Source of the DNA: Lycorma delicatula
Taxonomy: Eukaryota > Arthropoda > Insecta > Hemiptera > Fulgoridae
Assembly (NCBI RefSeq): GCF_047948215.1
Contig: NC_134457.1
Coordinates: 88,422,898-88,486,897 of the forward strand
DNA: 64,000 bases
Direction of reading: 5' to 3'
In this document: positions 36,001 to 46,764 of the stretch, in pieces
How the letters are laid out: every line of letters begins with the position of its first letter
Position numbering within the stretch: position 1 is the first letter of the stretch
Program-made: the position numbers and the translations under genes
The notes under the pieces: generated by a model
Told to the model about the DNA's origin: nothing
What the model saw: only the letters and a program-made list of their open reading frames with translations
Database searches by the model: none

Positions 36001-36880
36001 TAATTTTTCGGACAAGCCTGGGAAGTTATGAAACTCTGGCTATCGAAAATTGATACTCGCCAGATTCCTACTTAGGAGGAAAATTAAACGGAACATTAAA
36101 GTATGTAATAATGAAAGTAAAAAAGTATTTTTCCCTTCGAATAAAAGTTTGTAGAACAGAAATCTTGACCGTATCTCCCCTTGAACAATTATAACTAAAA
36201 TTAAATAACGTCAATAACCTATACTCGAAAGTCATTGTATTAAGTTTCATAAAAATCAGTTCATCCAGTCTGAAAGTATCAAGTAAAAGGATAACTGAAA
36301 AAAAATTCAGGCTTATTTTCCTCCATCTCTGAAGTAAATCGCCCAAAATTTATCTGAAGTAACGTACTAATGGAATGGAATCATCTAATTAGTACAAGAA
36401 TGGGAGTTTTAGTCCAGAATTCAGAAACGATAAATAATTGTATTTTTTTACTCCCATACTTTTATGAGGGTTTAAATAAAACCAAGAAAAATATTATGGC
36501 AACCATAACGACATTACACTAGTGTCATTAATAAAAAAAAATTTACCTACTTTTTTGACTAAAATTATTGGATCCATTAAGTCCGTATTATCCGGCCTTC
36601 TTGACCGATTACAACCAAAATTAAATGGCACTATTTATCATTTATAGAAATTAAATTTGATCTAAATTGGTCTATCCAATCTAGAGATACCCAGAAAAAA
36701 TAAGCCAACATATCACGCATGCACTCAAACTTATTTAACTTTACAATTAAAAGTGTGTTTTTTGTAGATGGTGTCATGAAACATCCAAATCTGAAAAAAG
36801 TGCGACATGTAAAATTTGATCTAATTAGTATACATTCTCTTGTGTAGTATAGAGTATAACTATATTACCGAAAGTAATAA
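36000..36880 (-). repeat. Dispersed repeat family A, copy 4 (minus orientation)
   Basis: Parallels 1,060-1,960 along its length: GACCGTATCTCCCC near 36,168, CCAGTCTGAAAG near 36,267, AATAAGCCAACAT near 36,698 and GATGGTGTCATGAAAC near 36,767. The minus open frame 36,068-36,346 lies inside and is not shared by the other copies. Confidence 0.7.
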
Positions 36881-37439
36881 TGATTTAATGACAATTACAA
36901 ATTTGAAACTGTTAAATTTATTAAACAATTTTTAAACAAGCCGGAAATGAATTGCATTGCGTCCGAGCTACAGCGGTAAGTTTTGAAATTAATTTTCAAA
37001 AAAACTTTCTTTAAAGACGAATTATATGAATAAACTGAAAAACTGATTATTTTTATGCTTGTAGAGGATTTAACGAAAGTTGAACGGTAGCTTGAAAAAT
37101 AAAAAAAAACTTTTTTTTATTCTGAGGACTCCTATTAACTCCTTTTGTGAAGCAAGGTACTGTTAAAAAAATAAAAGCTTGCAGTCATTTTTTTGGCGAG
37201 AGAGGGTTGAGATTAAATAAATTTTTTTTGGAATTTCTGATCTTGATAAAAATCTTCAAATTTTTTAAAAAACATTTTTTGCTAATTGCCCAAGTAATAA
37301 TTTGTAATTTTATTTAGCCCAAAACATCCTACTCATTTTTCAAATTTTTACAGAAAAATAATACAGTCTTTTTCTCCGAAAGTAGTATCTGTCTAAAGTT
37401 TGACGAAAACCGATCAACAGGGTACAGAATTATAAAACA
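36881..37439. other. AT-rich stretch, probably an older repeat hosting a SINE
   Basis: No gene. The sequence just before the SINE (near 37,400) and just after its duplication (near 37,764) appears to belong to one interrupted unit. Confidence 0.4.
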
Positions 37440-37456
37440 AAATACAGACCAACATA

Positions 37457-37746
37457 ACTCACCGGGTTGGTCTAGTGGTTACCTCGTCTTCACAAATCGG
37501 CTAATTTCGAAGTCGAGAGTTCTAAGGTTTAAATCCTAGTAAAGGCAGTTACTTTTATACGGATTTAACTACTAGATCGTGGATACCGGTGTTCTTTGGT
37601 GGTTGGGTTTCAATTAACCACACATCTCAAGAATGATTGACCTGAGAGTGTACAAGACTACACTTCATTTACATTCATACATATCCTCATTCATCCTCTG
37701 AAGTAATACCTTAAGGTGGTTCCGGAGGCTAAACAGAAAAAAGGAG
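37457..37746 (+). mobile_element. Full-length SINE (second head type), 17-bp TSD
   Basis: The head GGTTGGTCTAGTGGTTACC carries an A box and GGTTTAAATCC is a slightly decayed B box. The body includes GATCGTGGATACCGGTGTTC and CACACATCTCAAGAATGATT, and the tail is TCATCCTCTGAAGTAATACC then GGAGGCTAAACAG. AAATACAGACCAACATA occurs at 37,440-37,456 and 37,747-37,763. The tail is the same as in the 34,585 type although the heads differ. Confidence 0.9.
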
Positions 37747-37879
37747 AAATACAGACCAACATATGCATAAAGATCTTGAACGTCTGACAAAATAAATTTT
37801 TGGACTTCGGAGCATTGGAATAAATCTTTTTTCGCAGTTATTTAAAAATTATTAAATCTATTTTTTGTTTTAAAAAAAA

Positions 37880-37995
37880 ATCTTTTTAGTGTCGCCTTAA
37901 GATAGAAAACTTAAAAAGGAACAATTTTTTTAAAACTAATCTATGTATTTCCCCGTTTTATATGTAGCTGCATATATCGCTATAGCCGGGAAAAT
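37880..37995 (+). repeat. Repeat tail shared with 30,440-30,545
   Basis: GTCGCCTTAAGATAGAA, then GGAACAATTTTTTTAAAAC and CATATATCGCTATAGCCGGG, match the tail following family B copy 2. Confidence 0.6.
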
Positions 37996-39639
37996 AAAAA
38001 TCTAGGGCTGTCCTCTGACACAATGCGCCGAGAGAAGAAGCAGCGAAATTTAGTAAAAGATTGCTTCTTTATTCCAATTTATCTTAAGGCTACACCTCCA
38101 AGTTGTATAATAACTAGGCTTAATTGTATAATTTTTTTGGATAATTTCAGATACTACAATCGATGACAATCTAAATAATAACCCATTACTTAAAACGATA
38201 ATTTGATATTTTAATTTAGATTTATTTGGTATTATATTTGTAGATTTCAAAATTATTTTTTTTCGGGAACTTGTACATATAAAAACGTTACATCAGTTAA
38301 ATAATCACGTATAAAATAATTTTTAATGCATTAATAATATTAATAAAGTATTACTACTTTTTTTGTTATAGACGTTCATTGTATGGTATCAGGTTTAAAT
38401 CTTGGATGTCGCCATCTTCAAAGTTTACGTTATTTACGTTAAAGATAAATAATAATGTTTTTTTTTTACCACGGAAATAATATTTTAATTATAAAGTATG
38501 TTACAATCATTACTGTTAACTATTAATTAATTAAATTATAGATATACAAGTAGTCTGTTTACCGACATTCATGCGACCTGTTTTGTTTTATTAATAATAA
38601 ATACAGTACTTTACACGTTCTTTCAGTCCTTCACTCAGCAATTAGTAATAAAGGCTTGAAAAATGCCTATTGTTTAAAAACAAGAAAGGGAATATATATT
38701 TACTGTATATTTATATATAAACAAAGTGTTCTGGTATTAATGTTATTCATGTCTAACACAGTAACTATTCTTTTCTAAAATTAGAATAAAAATATTCACT
38801 TACATTTGTAACGAGTAACTTCAGGTATGAACCTGGTTATAAAAATCTTGTTTAACAACATAAAAAACTATTAGATTAATACTGTAACGTAAATTTTATT
38901 TTTATATAGCTAAATAATCCATTTTTAATGTATATTTCTGTATGAAAAAGAACTGAATTCTATTTTAAAAAAATTTATAGGAAAACTTTTTTTAGTGATG
39001 TACAGTTGTTTCAACTAATTTTAAGGTGACGTCTGCAAGAAAGAGATTAATTGTATAATTCTTTTAGATAATTCTACATGCTACAAAATTTATAGAATGG
39101 ATAAATTTGTACTTTTAGGAAACTTGAGCTAGTTTTCAGGTGGTTCTTTAATATCTGGATGAAAAGCAATCTTTGTTATAGGATATATTTCAGATGATCA
39201 ATGAAAAAAAATTCTTCATTCAATAGATGTGTTGTGTAGATGTAGGTAAAACTTGACTGATTTTCCCTTTCGATTGATGGCTATCGCATTCCACTAATTG
39301 AAGTTTTCCCCCAGATGGATTCATTTATGTTTTCCATAAAAGATAAAGTTTCCTCCTAGAATAGATCGTTCTTTTATAGCTATCAGCCATCCCCTTTTCA
39401 TTTTTTTTATTCTTTATTTCCTATTTCTTTTATTTGGGTACAGGTCTGATTCCGTTATTCCTATTATTTAATATTTGGATATCCATCATCTGACTTTCCA
39501 GGATTCTATTTCCTGTCCGCTGCTTTACAATAAGCCAAACGGTAGAACTGCCTATTTGATAAAGCTGAGTAAAGCCTAATCACTTTTAAAATATAAATTA
39601 CATTAATAGGTCGTTGATCGTTAATGGCTTGATCGTTCA
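37996..39639. other. AT-rich stretch, no gene seen
   Basis: No supported frame or repeat recognised. Confidence 0.55.
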
Positions 39640-39690
39640 TGACCTCCCAAACCGTGGTCTCGTAGTCTAAGACCACGGTTTGGGAGGTCA
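39640..39690. repeat. Perfect hairpin, 21-bp GC-rich arms
   Basis: Arms 39,640-39,660 and 39,670-39,690 are exact reverse complements (core CCCAAACCGTGGTCT) around a 9-nt loop. The minus open frame 39,506-39,691 simply translates through it. Confidence 0.95.
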
Positions 39691-39889
39691 CAAAGCCAAA
39701 ATATACTTTTAATGATAATTGTTCTAGAAAGATTGTTCTGCAAAGTCCCTCTGGATAAATGTACGATTATCGATAAAGATTCTCTTGATTTAAATTACAT
39801 CTCAGGAAACAAACTGTTGATCAATGCAGTGACCACAATAACCAATTTCAATACAGTTGTGACTTTCACAAGATAAAGATATTTTGTTT

Positions 39890-40240
39890 AATATCTTTGG
39901 CACATGATTTAATACATATAATAATAACGCGTGATGGTATGGTAGGTTCGTTTATGGTCATTGAAAAAAAAGTCAACGGTTATTTTGATATGCTAGAACA
40001 ATTTGTTTTTCATCAGCTTGTCAATATTGAGAGGTACAGAAGGATAGTCATTTTTCACCAAGACGGACGGACACCTTCCTATTATATCACAATGTTTGAG
40101 ATACTCTTAACTATAGATTTTCTGATAGTTGAACTAAGAGATTTTGGTCCTGCTACCTGGCCAACAACAAGCCCCCGATCTTTCCACTAGAATTTTTTTT
40201 AGTGCTATGTTGAAAAGATAATTCAGGTGTTATATATAAA
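39890..40240 (+). pseudogene. Tc1/mariner-type DDE transposase fragment
   Basis: The 97-codon frame at 39,897-40,190 gives VNGYFDMLEQFVFHQL, then IVIFHQDGRTPSYY and GPATWPTTSPRSF. This layout corresponds to the central and C-terminal catalytic core of insect Tc1/mariner-type transposases, where QDG carries the second catalytic Asp and WPPRSPDLTP follows. Here the block after SPRS diverges (SFH then stop), so the Asp and Leu of SPDL are lost. The N-terminal DNA-binding region and first Asp are absent upstream. It is related to, but not the same copy as, the relic at 10.2-11.1 kb. Confidence 0.75.
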
Positions 40241-41118
40241 ACACTTGAGAGGGAAATCATCGTTCTAATAACAACTGTAGTTTTCTAATTGAGAATTGGA
40301 AATCTCTGATTTCCATCGGATATCTGATGTGATTTACATACTGAGATAAAAATACAGTATCTTGTTTTTATTTTTCCTCTAAAATAAATTGTTTACATCG
40401 ATATATATTAACATTGGCAATGAACTTGCAGTTCTTCTGTAATTTATTTTTATATAATTAAATGTTTTATTATTTAGTGATGACATCACAGACACCTTTT
40501 TCGATGACCTTATATACAGATTGTAGAATGCTTAGGTTTGTCTGGACGTCGATTAACCTCTTAGTGTTATTCATACTTCAAGAGTTAAATGATAAATTAC
40601 ACGACCAATTTGTTAAAACGTGTTGGAAATTACAACTGCATCTCTTAATACATTATTGTTGACAGTTAATAAATTACAATAAAGTATTGATATGAGACAA
40701 TCAGAACTAGAAGGTCAATTACAGAAGTAATTTATATAAATTATGTGTGAAATCAGTGTACTTAGCTATCATTTATATTTCTATACAATAAAAATAATTA
40801 ATTTTAACGAAAATTTAAGAATAAGTTTTCAAAAAACAGAATACCGTCTTGGTGGGTACTGAATTTCAATTCTGGGTATTTTCTTTTCATCTTTTTCTGC
40901 AAGTTTAGTTTATTATTTTATATGCAACAGCTTTTATTATCGTTTAACAATTTTTGTGAATTAACATTTTAAGAAAAAAGAGTGTTGTAATTATTAAATT
41001 CTTGATGGTTTTCTAAAAATAATTCTTTTCTAATCTTACTGAATAAATTTCATGTAATTTTGCGTTATTTTCGTATAATTATGTGTCTTGTAGACTAGCT
41101 GATTTTTATTTTATAAAT

Positions 41119-41120
<2 letters not shown>
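40241..41120. other. AT-rich stretch, no gene seen
   Basis: The open frame 40,462-40,662 has no recognised domain. Confidence 0.5.
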
Positions 41121-41121
<1 letters not shown>

Positions 41122-41166
<45 letters not shown>

Positions 41167-41194
41167 TATCATTATGAATATATTACGTATATAA

Positions 41195-41248
<54 letters not shown>
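41122..41248. repeat. Two long (TA)n microsatellites
   Basis: TA tracts at 41,122-41,164 and 41,197-41,248, separated by about 30 bp of unique sequence. Confidence 0.95.
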
Positions 41249-41251
<3 letters not shown>

Positions 41252-41334
41252 TACCTTCTTTAAAAGGATGAAATTTAATTTATATTATCTATGCATGTTT
41301 ATACTTAACTCTACAATTTTTTCCTTTTTTTTTG

Positions 41335-41474
41335 ACTGATGAATTAATTCACCACAGAAGCTTACAAAGACGTTTATGCGTCTTTGAAAAATGTCATATT
41401 TGATCGAGATTCGAACCGGGGAATTTCGGATGAAAGGCCGAGACGCTAACATTCTACCAAGTAGATCGAGATAT
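41335..41474 (-). mobile_element. tRNA-derived SINE, third tail type, minus orientation
   Basis: Minus strand: GATCTACTTGGTAGAATGTT (A-box region), CCGGTTCGAATCTCG (B box), then a body ending AAGCTTCTGTGGTGAATTAA. That end matches the 3' end of the plus copy at 57,361-57,512, so these two define a sub-family with a different tail. A small AAAGACG/CGTCTTT hairpin lies inside. Confidence 0.8.
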
Positions 41475-41613
41475 ATTATTTTATGTTTTTTTGTAACCAC
41501 ATAAATTATGCATATTCAAAAATATCTTTCAAAAAATATATTTTTGTATCCAAAAAAATTACAATGAAGTTGTAAACCGTACATTAAGCGTCTCGTATAT
41601 ATCATTTCTTCCG

Positions 41614-42018
41614 GTTAAAAAACAAAAGTTTCTCTAATATACGTAAATAGAACTTTTTAACAAAATGATACAGATATCAAAACAGGTAAGACACTACATT
41701 TCTATTATCAAATTCTGTTATTAATTTAGAATTTTGTTTAAAAAAATAGTGTTAACTAAAACTCTTACCGGCCCGATTTCATTTATACGTAATATGTATC
41801 ACATTTACAGAAATAATATAATTCTTATGATTATTCGTTGTAAATGAAATCGGGTCGGTAAGAGTTTTATTTAACATTATATATTTTTTTAAACAAAATT
41901 CTAAATTAATAACAGATTTCTGTAATAGAAATGTAGTGTCTTACCTTTTTTGATATCAGTATCATTTTGTTAAAAACAGTTTTATTTACGTATATTAGAG
42001 AAATTTTAGTTTTTTGAG
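41614..42018. repeat. Long inverted repeat (foldback), arms about 165 bp
   Basis: The left arm (about 41,614-41,787) and right arm (about 41,839-42,018) are highly similar reverse complements. They include TTTCTCTAATATACGTAAAT, GGTAAGACACTACATTTCTA, TTAATTTAGAATTTTGTTTA and CTCTTACCGgCCCGATTTCA, with few mismatches. The unpaired centre is about 50 bp. No open frame spans it. It may be a foldback/MITE-type element; a clear target duplication was not found. Confidence 0.9.
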
Positions 42019-42236
42019 CAAAAGAGATCTTATTTGCAAGTCTTACTGTACGGTTTTCAATTTCATGGTAATTATTTTAGGTGTCAATGCGTTTTGTTAG
42101 ATTATGCTTTTATTTTTTTTTATGAATTACTGATTTTTATCTTATGGATTTATTATTAAAATTTATTGCCTTTCTAGAACAAACAAATATACATTTTTTG
42201 AATTTCTCGGCCAATTTTTTTTGTTGGGAAACTTAC

Positions 42237-42530
42237 TATATTTTTTCCTTTTTTAATAAAACCGGTATAATGACCTTCACGAATCGAAGATCCGTGATGT
42301 AATATTGAACTTATTAGTTTATAGGTGCAATCCTCGATTTTTATCGTATCTGTGGACACACTTTTTATATTATTATTAAATGGACTTTTTTTTATTTCTC
42401 CTTCAAATAGTTCTAATTGTAGAGTAAAACCTTTACCAATCAAATTTATTTGTGTTTTATTTAACAAATCTCTGTAGCCACATTTTCAACACTTTCCTAC
42501 TGTTCGTATTTTTTGTGTTTTATTATATTT
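42237..42530 (-). pseudogene. Ubiquitin-specific protease-like segment (C19), exon or relic
   Basis: The minus-strand frame carries a KCxKCG-like zinc-ribbon remnant interrupted by a TGA, then GKGFTLQLELFEGE. It ends with YKLISSILHHGSSIREGHYT, which fits the His box of ubiquitin-specific proteases (Y-x-L...HxGxxxxGHY); the catalytic His would be in GHY. The Cys-box half of the domain is not nearby. Candidate splice signals bracket the best part: CTACAG at 42,477-42,472 and a consensus GTAAGT at 42,236-42,231, defining a possible 235-nt exon (42,237-42,471). Downstream frame sequence after GKNI is not protease-like, supporting the donor. It could equally be a decayed retrocopy or a transposon-borne protease. 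Confidence 0.55.
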
Positions 42531-42539
42531 TGAAAGTAT

Positions 42540-43110
42540 TATTTATTACAAATCTAATTGAATTAACTACAATCTTTACATGCTTATTTTTTTTATCTTT
42601 TACCCCATTTTCATTTCACTTAGGTTAGGTCATGTTTAGAACTGTAAACTTAGCTCGTTGACTTCGCCATGCCGTCCAGTTCTGCGGACTTACCGGCAAA
42701 GTTCGAACGGACTTCTTGATACGTTGTAACCTTCGTTTATTAAATTAAGGTAGCTTATATATACACGTATACATATATATATGTATATATACATACACCA
42801 AACACTTGATAAGTGTTTCCATCGAAACTCCACAATAATAATTAAAACTAGTATCAGAACTTATGAGGAGAGTTCATATACTGTAAATTCTATAGCAACA
42901 CAGACCAAGCAATAACAGGAAATCAAAAAAAGAAGGAAGAAACGAATACTGAGAAAGAAAAAATGAAATACAATGTAAACGAAACCTTAAACAGAGAAGA
43001 GTAAATAGAAACACAGCACTCAACAGAATGCGTTAATATAAATAAATTACGTAAATATATCATAAACCAGATAATCATAATACAGCCAATATTATATTCA
43101 TAATCATACC
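42540..43110. other. Unassigned stretch with GC-richer patch
   Basis: The patch at about 42,640-42,725 (CCGTCCAGTTCTGCGGACTT) is GC-richer than its surroundings. At about 42,860-43,006 a plus-strand Lys/Glu/Asn-rich frame ends in TAA, with no ATG or domain that supports it. Confidence 0.4.
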
Positions 43111-43114
43111 ACTA

Positions 43115-43376
43115 TTAATCACATGGAGTCACTAAGATCTGGTACTGGAAACGTTTAATCTTCTTAACGTTCCAACCGTTGTCCAAAGGGTTAATGGCTA
43201 AGTGGTTCATGTGGTTGTTTAGGCGTATTTCATAACTAAAACTGAAGCGTTTTATCTCTTTCCGGACACAGTGTAAACCTAAATATTCATGGATCCCAAT
43301 ATTTTCGTAAAACACGGTGCCTTTGTGATACACTTCGCCATCTTGTTCTAGATCCGCTGTAATACATCAACCTTGC
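43115..43376 (-). CDS. Unidentified open frame, possible exon or element ORF
   Basis: I do not recognise this protein. The frame is open for about 87 codons, from DLEQDGEVYHKGT through an ATG-initiated 72-codon part to VTPCD and a stop at 43,115. Base composition is markedly less A/T than the neighbourhood, and the translation is mixed hydrophilic (VRKEIKRFSFSYEI, LDNGWNVKKIKRFQYQI) rather than the Phe/Lys/Asn-only output of chance frames. A TTACAG acceptor-like site stands at its 5' edge (near 43,358). It lies between the protease-like segment and the possible first exon at 46.6 kb on the same strand. It may be an exon or part of an unrecognised repeat. Confidence 0.3.
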
Positions 43377-43624
43377 TCGTGCTTGTTGTTTCCTCTTGTT
43401 CGATACCGTTCGTATTTGAACGAAAAAAAAACAATGGCAACTTAAAAATTACGTCACTTGTAAAGTTTTAATTGACATTGTTCGCAATAATAGAGAATAT
43501 CTAATTTCATAATTTTTACAAAAATACAGTATGACTTATACTGTATTTATATTATACTTAAACAGTATGACAATACTGACTTACGAATTTCAATTTACTG
43601 TAAGGATAAAGAAAACTGTTCATA

Positions 43625-43800
43625 TAAACATAGGTCCAAAAACCCTTCGTTTTCCAGTTGCTGCTTGCGAAAAAGTTTGTTGTGATTACTGCTACATGGG
43701 TACAATGAAATACTGAAATTTTTGGAACTTAAATTATAAGATAAATTTTATTGTTCTTGATCTGTATAAATTAAAAAAAATAACCCTGAACTAAAACTCA
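43625..43800 (+). repeat. Dispersed repeat family B, copy 3
   Basis: ACATAGGTCCAAAAACCCTT, TTGCGAAAAAGTTTG, TGATTACTGCTACATGGGTA and TTTGGAACTTAAATTA follow the same order as the copies at 30,290 and 44,340. Confidence 0.55.
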
Positions 43801-44339
43801 AAAAATTCGTGTCGTAAACCATAATTCTTTAGGTTTGTTGTAGAATACCAGTAAACAAAGATATGCTATAAAATTTTATAGAGAATCTAATTCTGAGAAA
43901 ATTTTTGTGTGACTAAACGTTTTCATAATTATATTTTTTACTCCTTTTATCAGCATTTAAAACATGAGTGAGACTCTTGTTTGTTAGACCTAATTTAGTT
44001 TGAACTAAACTATAGTATTACAATACTATATAATAATAATCACACACACACAAACACAAAGTTTTTTATCTGATTAGATTTACTGAGTTAGTCATTTAAA
44101 TTCAGGGTGGCCTACAATTTAACATTAAAATATGTTAAATACAATCAGTATGCGGTTTTACATTAAATTTAAATTTGATTTTAACTATCGTGAAATTTCC
44201 TATCAACATTTAATCAATATATAATTCAACCATAATAAAAATAATAACATTACCTAAGATTATAGAGAGTGTCTCGCGGAGAAACTGAAAGAACATGTTC
44301 AGGACATGCAAAAAAGGAAAGTAAAACAAAAAAAAAAAA

Positions 44340-44520
44340 AATGTAAACATGGGCTTGGAAACGCTTCATTTTTTGGTTTTAGCTTGCGAAATACTTTACC
44401 TGATTTCTGCTCCAAGGGTAAACTGAGATCATTGGAACTTAAATTAAGGTTTGATAATTTCACATGATTTTTTATTTGAAAAATTTTAACGAAACAGGTC
44501 TCAGAACGATATCTCAATTT
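44340..44520 (+). repeat. Dispersed repeat family B, copy 4
   Basis: TTAGCTTGCGAAATACTTTA, CTGATTTCTGCTCCAAGGGT and ATTGGAACTTAAATTA match the copy at 43,625 about 720 bp upstream. The minus open frame at 44,299-44,517 is antisense to this repeat. Confidence 0.55.
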
Positions 44521-44654
44521 TTGAAAAAAAAATATTTTAAAACAGAAAATTGGTTCTCAAAACACAATCTTTTAGGTCTGACGTATACATTGTTAAATTA
44601 TCAATAAAAAAGTAACATTTCTCTCAAAATTCGTAGAAATTTACTTCTGAAAAA

Positions 44655-44792
44655 ATGTTTGTCATGCCAACAGAAAATGAAGAAGAGCTTAAAAAATTAG
44701 ACTTATTAAAAAGAGAACGGACCAAAACTTGGCAGAAAAAATTATGTTATTACTTTAAAATGAAACAAGAATACGTATTAGAAGATATTTAG
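44655..44792 (+). other. Short charged open frame, not called a gene
   Basis: A 45-codon frame (MFVMPTENEEELKKLDLLKR onwards) is unusually rich in Glu and Lys for a chance frame in T-rich DNA and contains RTKTWQKKLCYYFK. No domain, promoter or splice support was found; it could be a relic of a mobile-element protein. Confidence 0.15.
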
Positions 44793-44799
44793 AAAAAAA

Positions 44800-46540
44800 A
44801 AACTTAATTATTATAAAGAAAAATGAAAGAAGACGATAGCTTAATAGTGTTATTTAAATTAGGTTGTGTTACGTTAAAAATATTAGAAACGAAAATTTAT
44901 TATTTAGACATAGTTTTGAAAAAATAAGTTGAAATATTTTTATTTTATGGTAAAAATAAAAGATTGGAATTTTTTTCTTTTTAATAAATTATAAAAATAA
45001 TTGATCTTATTACTTTTGTTAATAAATTGATGTTGGAAATATATAGTCTAATAAATATATAAGTATATATAGTTTTATTAATTTTATTATATATATATAT
45101 ATATATAATAAAATTATATATGTATATAAAAATTTTTTTTATATATATATACACACACATATACACATTTCAAATAATTTTTTTTTTTAATATTATAAGT
45201 TTTACATTGAAACCTTTCTGATAACATAAAATTTTAGTTAAACTTGTCAACCTATAAATCTGACATTTTGGCGCGTAAGAACTTTACTATTACTATTTGG
45301 CGCACGTACAAGAAAATATTGCAACTGCAACATTTACTAGGTTTTAAAAACAATTTAGTAAAATATATATATACACGATATATATTCACACACAGGTATT
45401 TATAATTTGTTTTTAAAGTAAAATGTAATTTTGAAGGAAATAACTTTTTTCGTTTAAAAAACATTGATGTTTCCCTTTTAAAACAGAGAAATGTAATTTT
45501 TTATTACAGGAATTTTAACATAATAAAATAAAGGTAGATAATTTTATTTCTAACTTATAATCAAATTCTTTAAACTATATGATCCAAAGAATTATTTCTG
45601 TTCATGATACAATATCAAAGAAATGCGAGTATAGTAGATAAAATATATATATATATATATATATACAATCACACACTTTGTATATATAAACAAAATAGAT
45701 AAGATATATAGAATATAAAGGAACAGATTTTCTAGGGTATTTAATATTTGTCATTTTATAAATTTTGTGAGCAAGTGTGTGTGTGTGTGTGTGCGCGCAC
45801 ACACACACACACACAGTTGTAAATAAATGAAATTCGTTAAATTTTTCTTTTTTAAAAAATATATAAAAAAAACTATTAGTTTTCATTTGATTTAATAATT
45901 AATTATTGTTTAATCTAAGCAAATATTTTTTAATATTTATATCTAGATAACAAAAACAAATTATTATTTGAAAAACAATACTAACGATTAATAGACTTTA
46001 AAACGTTATTAAAAATACGTAATTCTATTAAGGAAAAAATAAATAAAATTTATTTTCTAATTATTTTACTGTTGTAAAATACACAGTTGACATTTACGTA
46101 TATATATAGAATTAATAATCATATTGCATTTGCACGTGATGTTATTGCAATAAGTAGACATCCGATTATTTACTTGTATCATATTGTAAATTACGTAATT
46201 ATGAATCAATTATATATAAACAAACAATTTTTATAAATATCATATATATTTTTACTTAATAAGGCAATTTATAAAATGTATATAAACATACACAGACACA
46301 TTTACATTTAAGATGAATAAAATATAATTTTATAACTTAGGCCAAATAACAAATAAATAATTAATAAAAGGTATATAAAAAAAATTATATATATATACAT
46401 AAATTTGTTTGTATGTGTATATATGTATATATATATATATATTATTGTTTTAATTATTATAAATATATGGTGTATTATAATGATGTAATATTTAACATGT
46501 AAAATATTATGATAAGAAATTATATTGTATAATGATTAGC
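44800..46540. other. AT-rich stretch with many TA microsatellites
   Basis: TA tracts near 45,088-45,112, 45,643-45,665 and 46,424-46,442. No supported frame. Confidence 0.6.
45775..45814. repeat. (GT)9-GCGCGC-(AC)8 palindrome
   Basis: Nine GT units, GCGCGC and eight AC units give an uninterrupted alternating purine-pyrimidine run; 45,777-45,814 is a perfect 38-bp palindrome. Such runs are classical Z-DNA or cruciform candidates. Confidence 0.95.
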
Positions 46541-46544
46541 TTAC

Positions 46545-46701
46545 CGATAAAAAGCGGCAATATCAGAGTAACTTTTAACAATACACGAAGCGTGCACCAG
46601 GACGGCATGGTAAAGACTGAGCCGTTTAACATCCTTTGGTACATAACAGCAATTCTTTCCTTCTCCCTACCACCTGGCTCCTGTCTGAGAGCACCCCCCA
46701 T
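46545..46701 (-). CDS. Possible first exon encoding a signal peptide
   Basis: I do not recognise the protein. On the minus strand an open frame from ATG at 46,701 contains an internal ATG at 46,608-46,606 with A at -3. From it the translation is MPSWCTLRVLLKVTLILPLF then Ile: a short polar start and a hydrophobic core as in signal peptides. At 46,545 the frame meets G|GTAAGC, a near-consensus splice donor. The block (46,545-46,700) is clearly GC-richer than its surroundings and contains AGACAGGAGCCAGGTGG upstream. If real, the gene runs leftward on the minus strand, with its remaining exons toward 42-43 kb or beyond the window. No matching downstream exon could be proved, and an unrecognised repeat is possible. 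Confidence 0.3.
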
Positions 46702-46764
46702 GAGTGTGTGTGTGTGTGTATGTATTATATGGCCGCAGTCCAGACAAACTCTATTTAACTTGTA

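Noticed and set aside
41083..41271. 62-codon frame rich in Ile and Tyr
   Set aside because: Pure translation of (TA)n microsatellites.
42860..43006. Lys/Glu-rich frame ending in TAA
   Set aside because: No start codon or splice acceptor stronger than background; composition alone is not enough.
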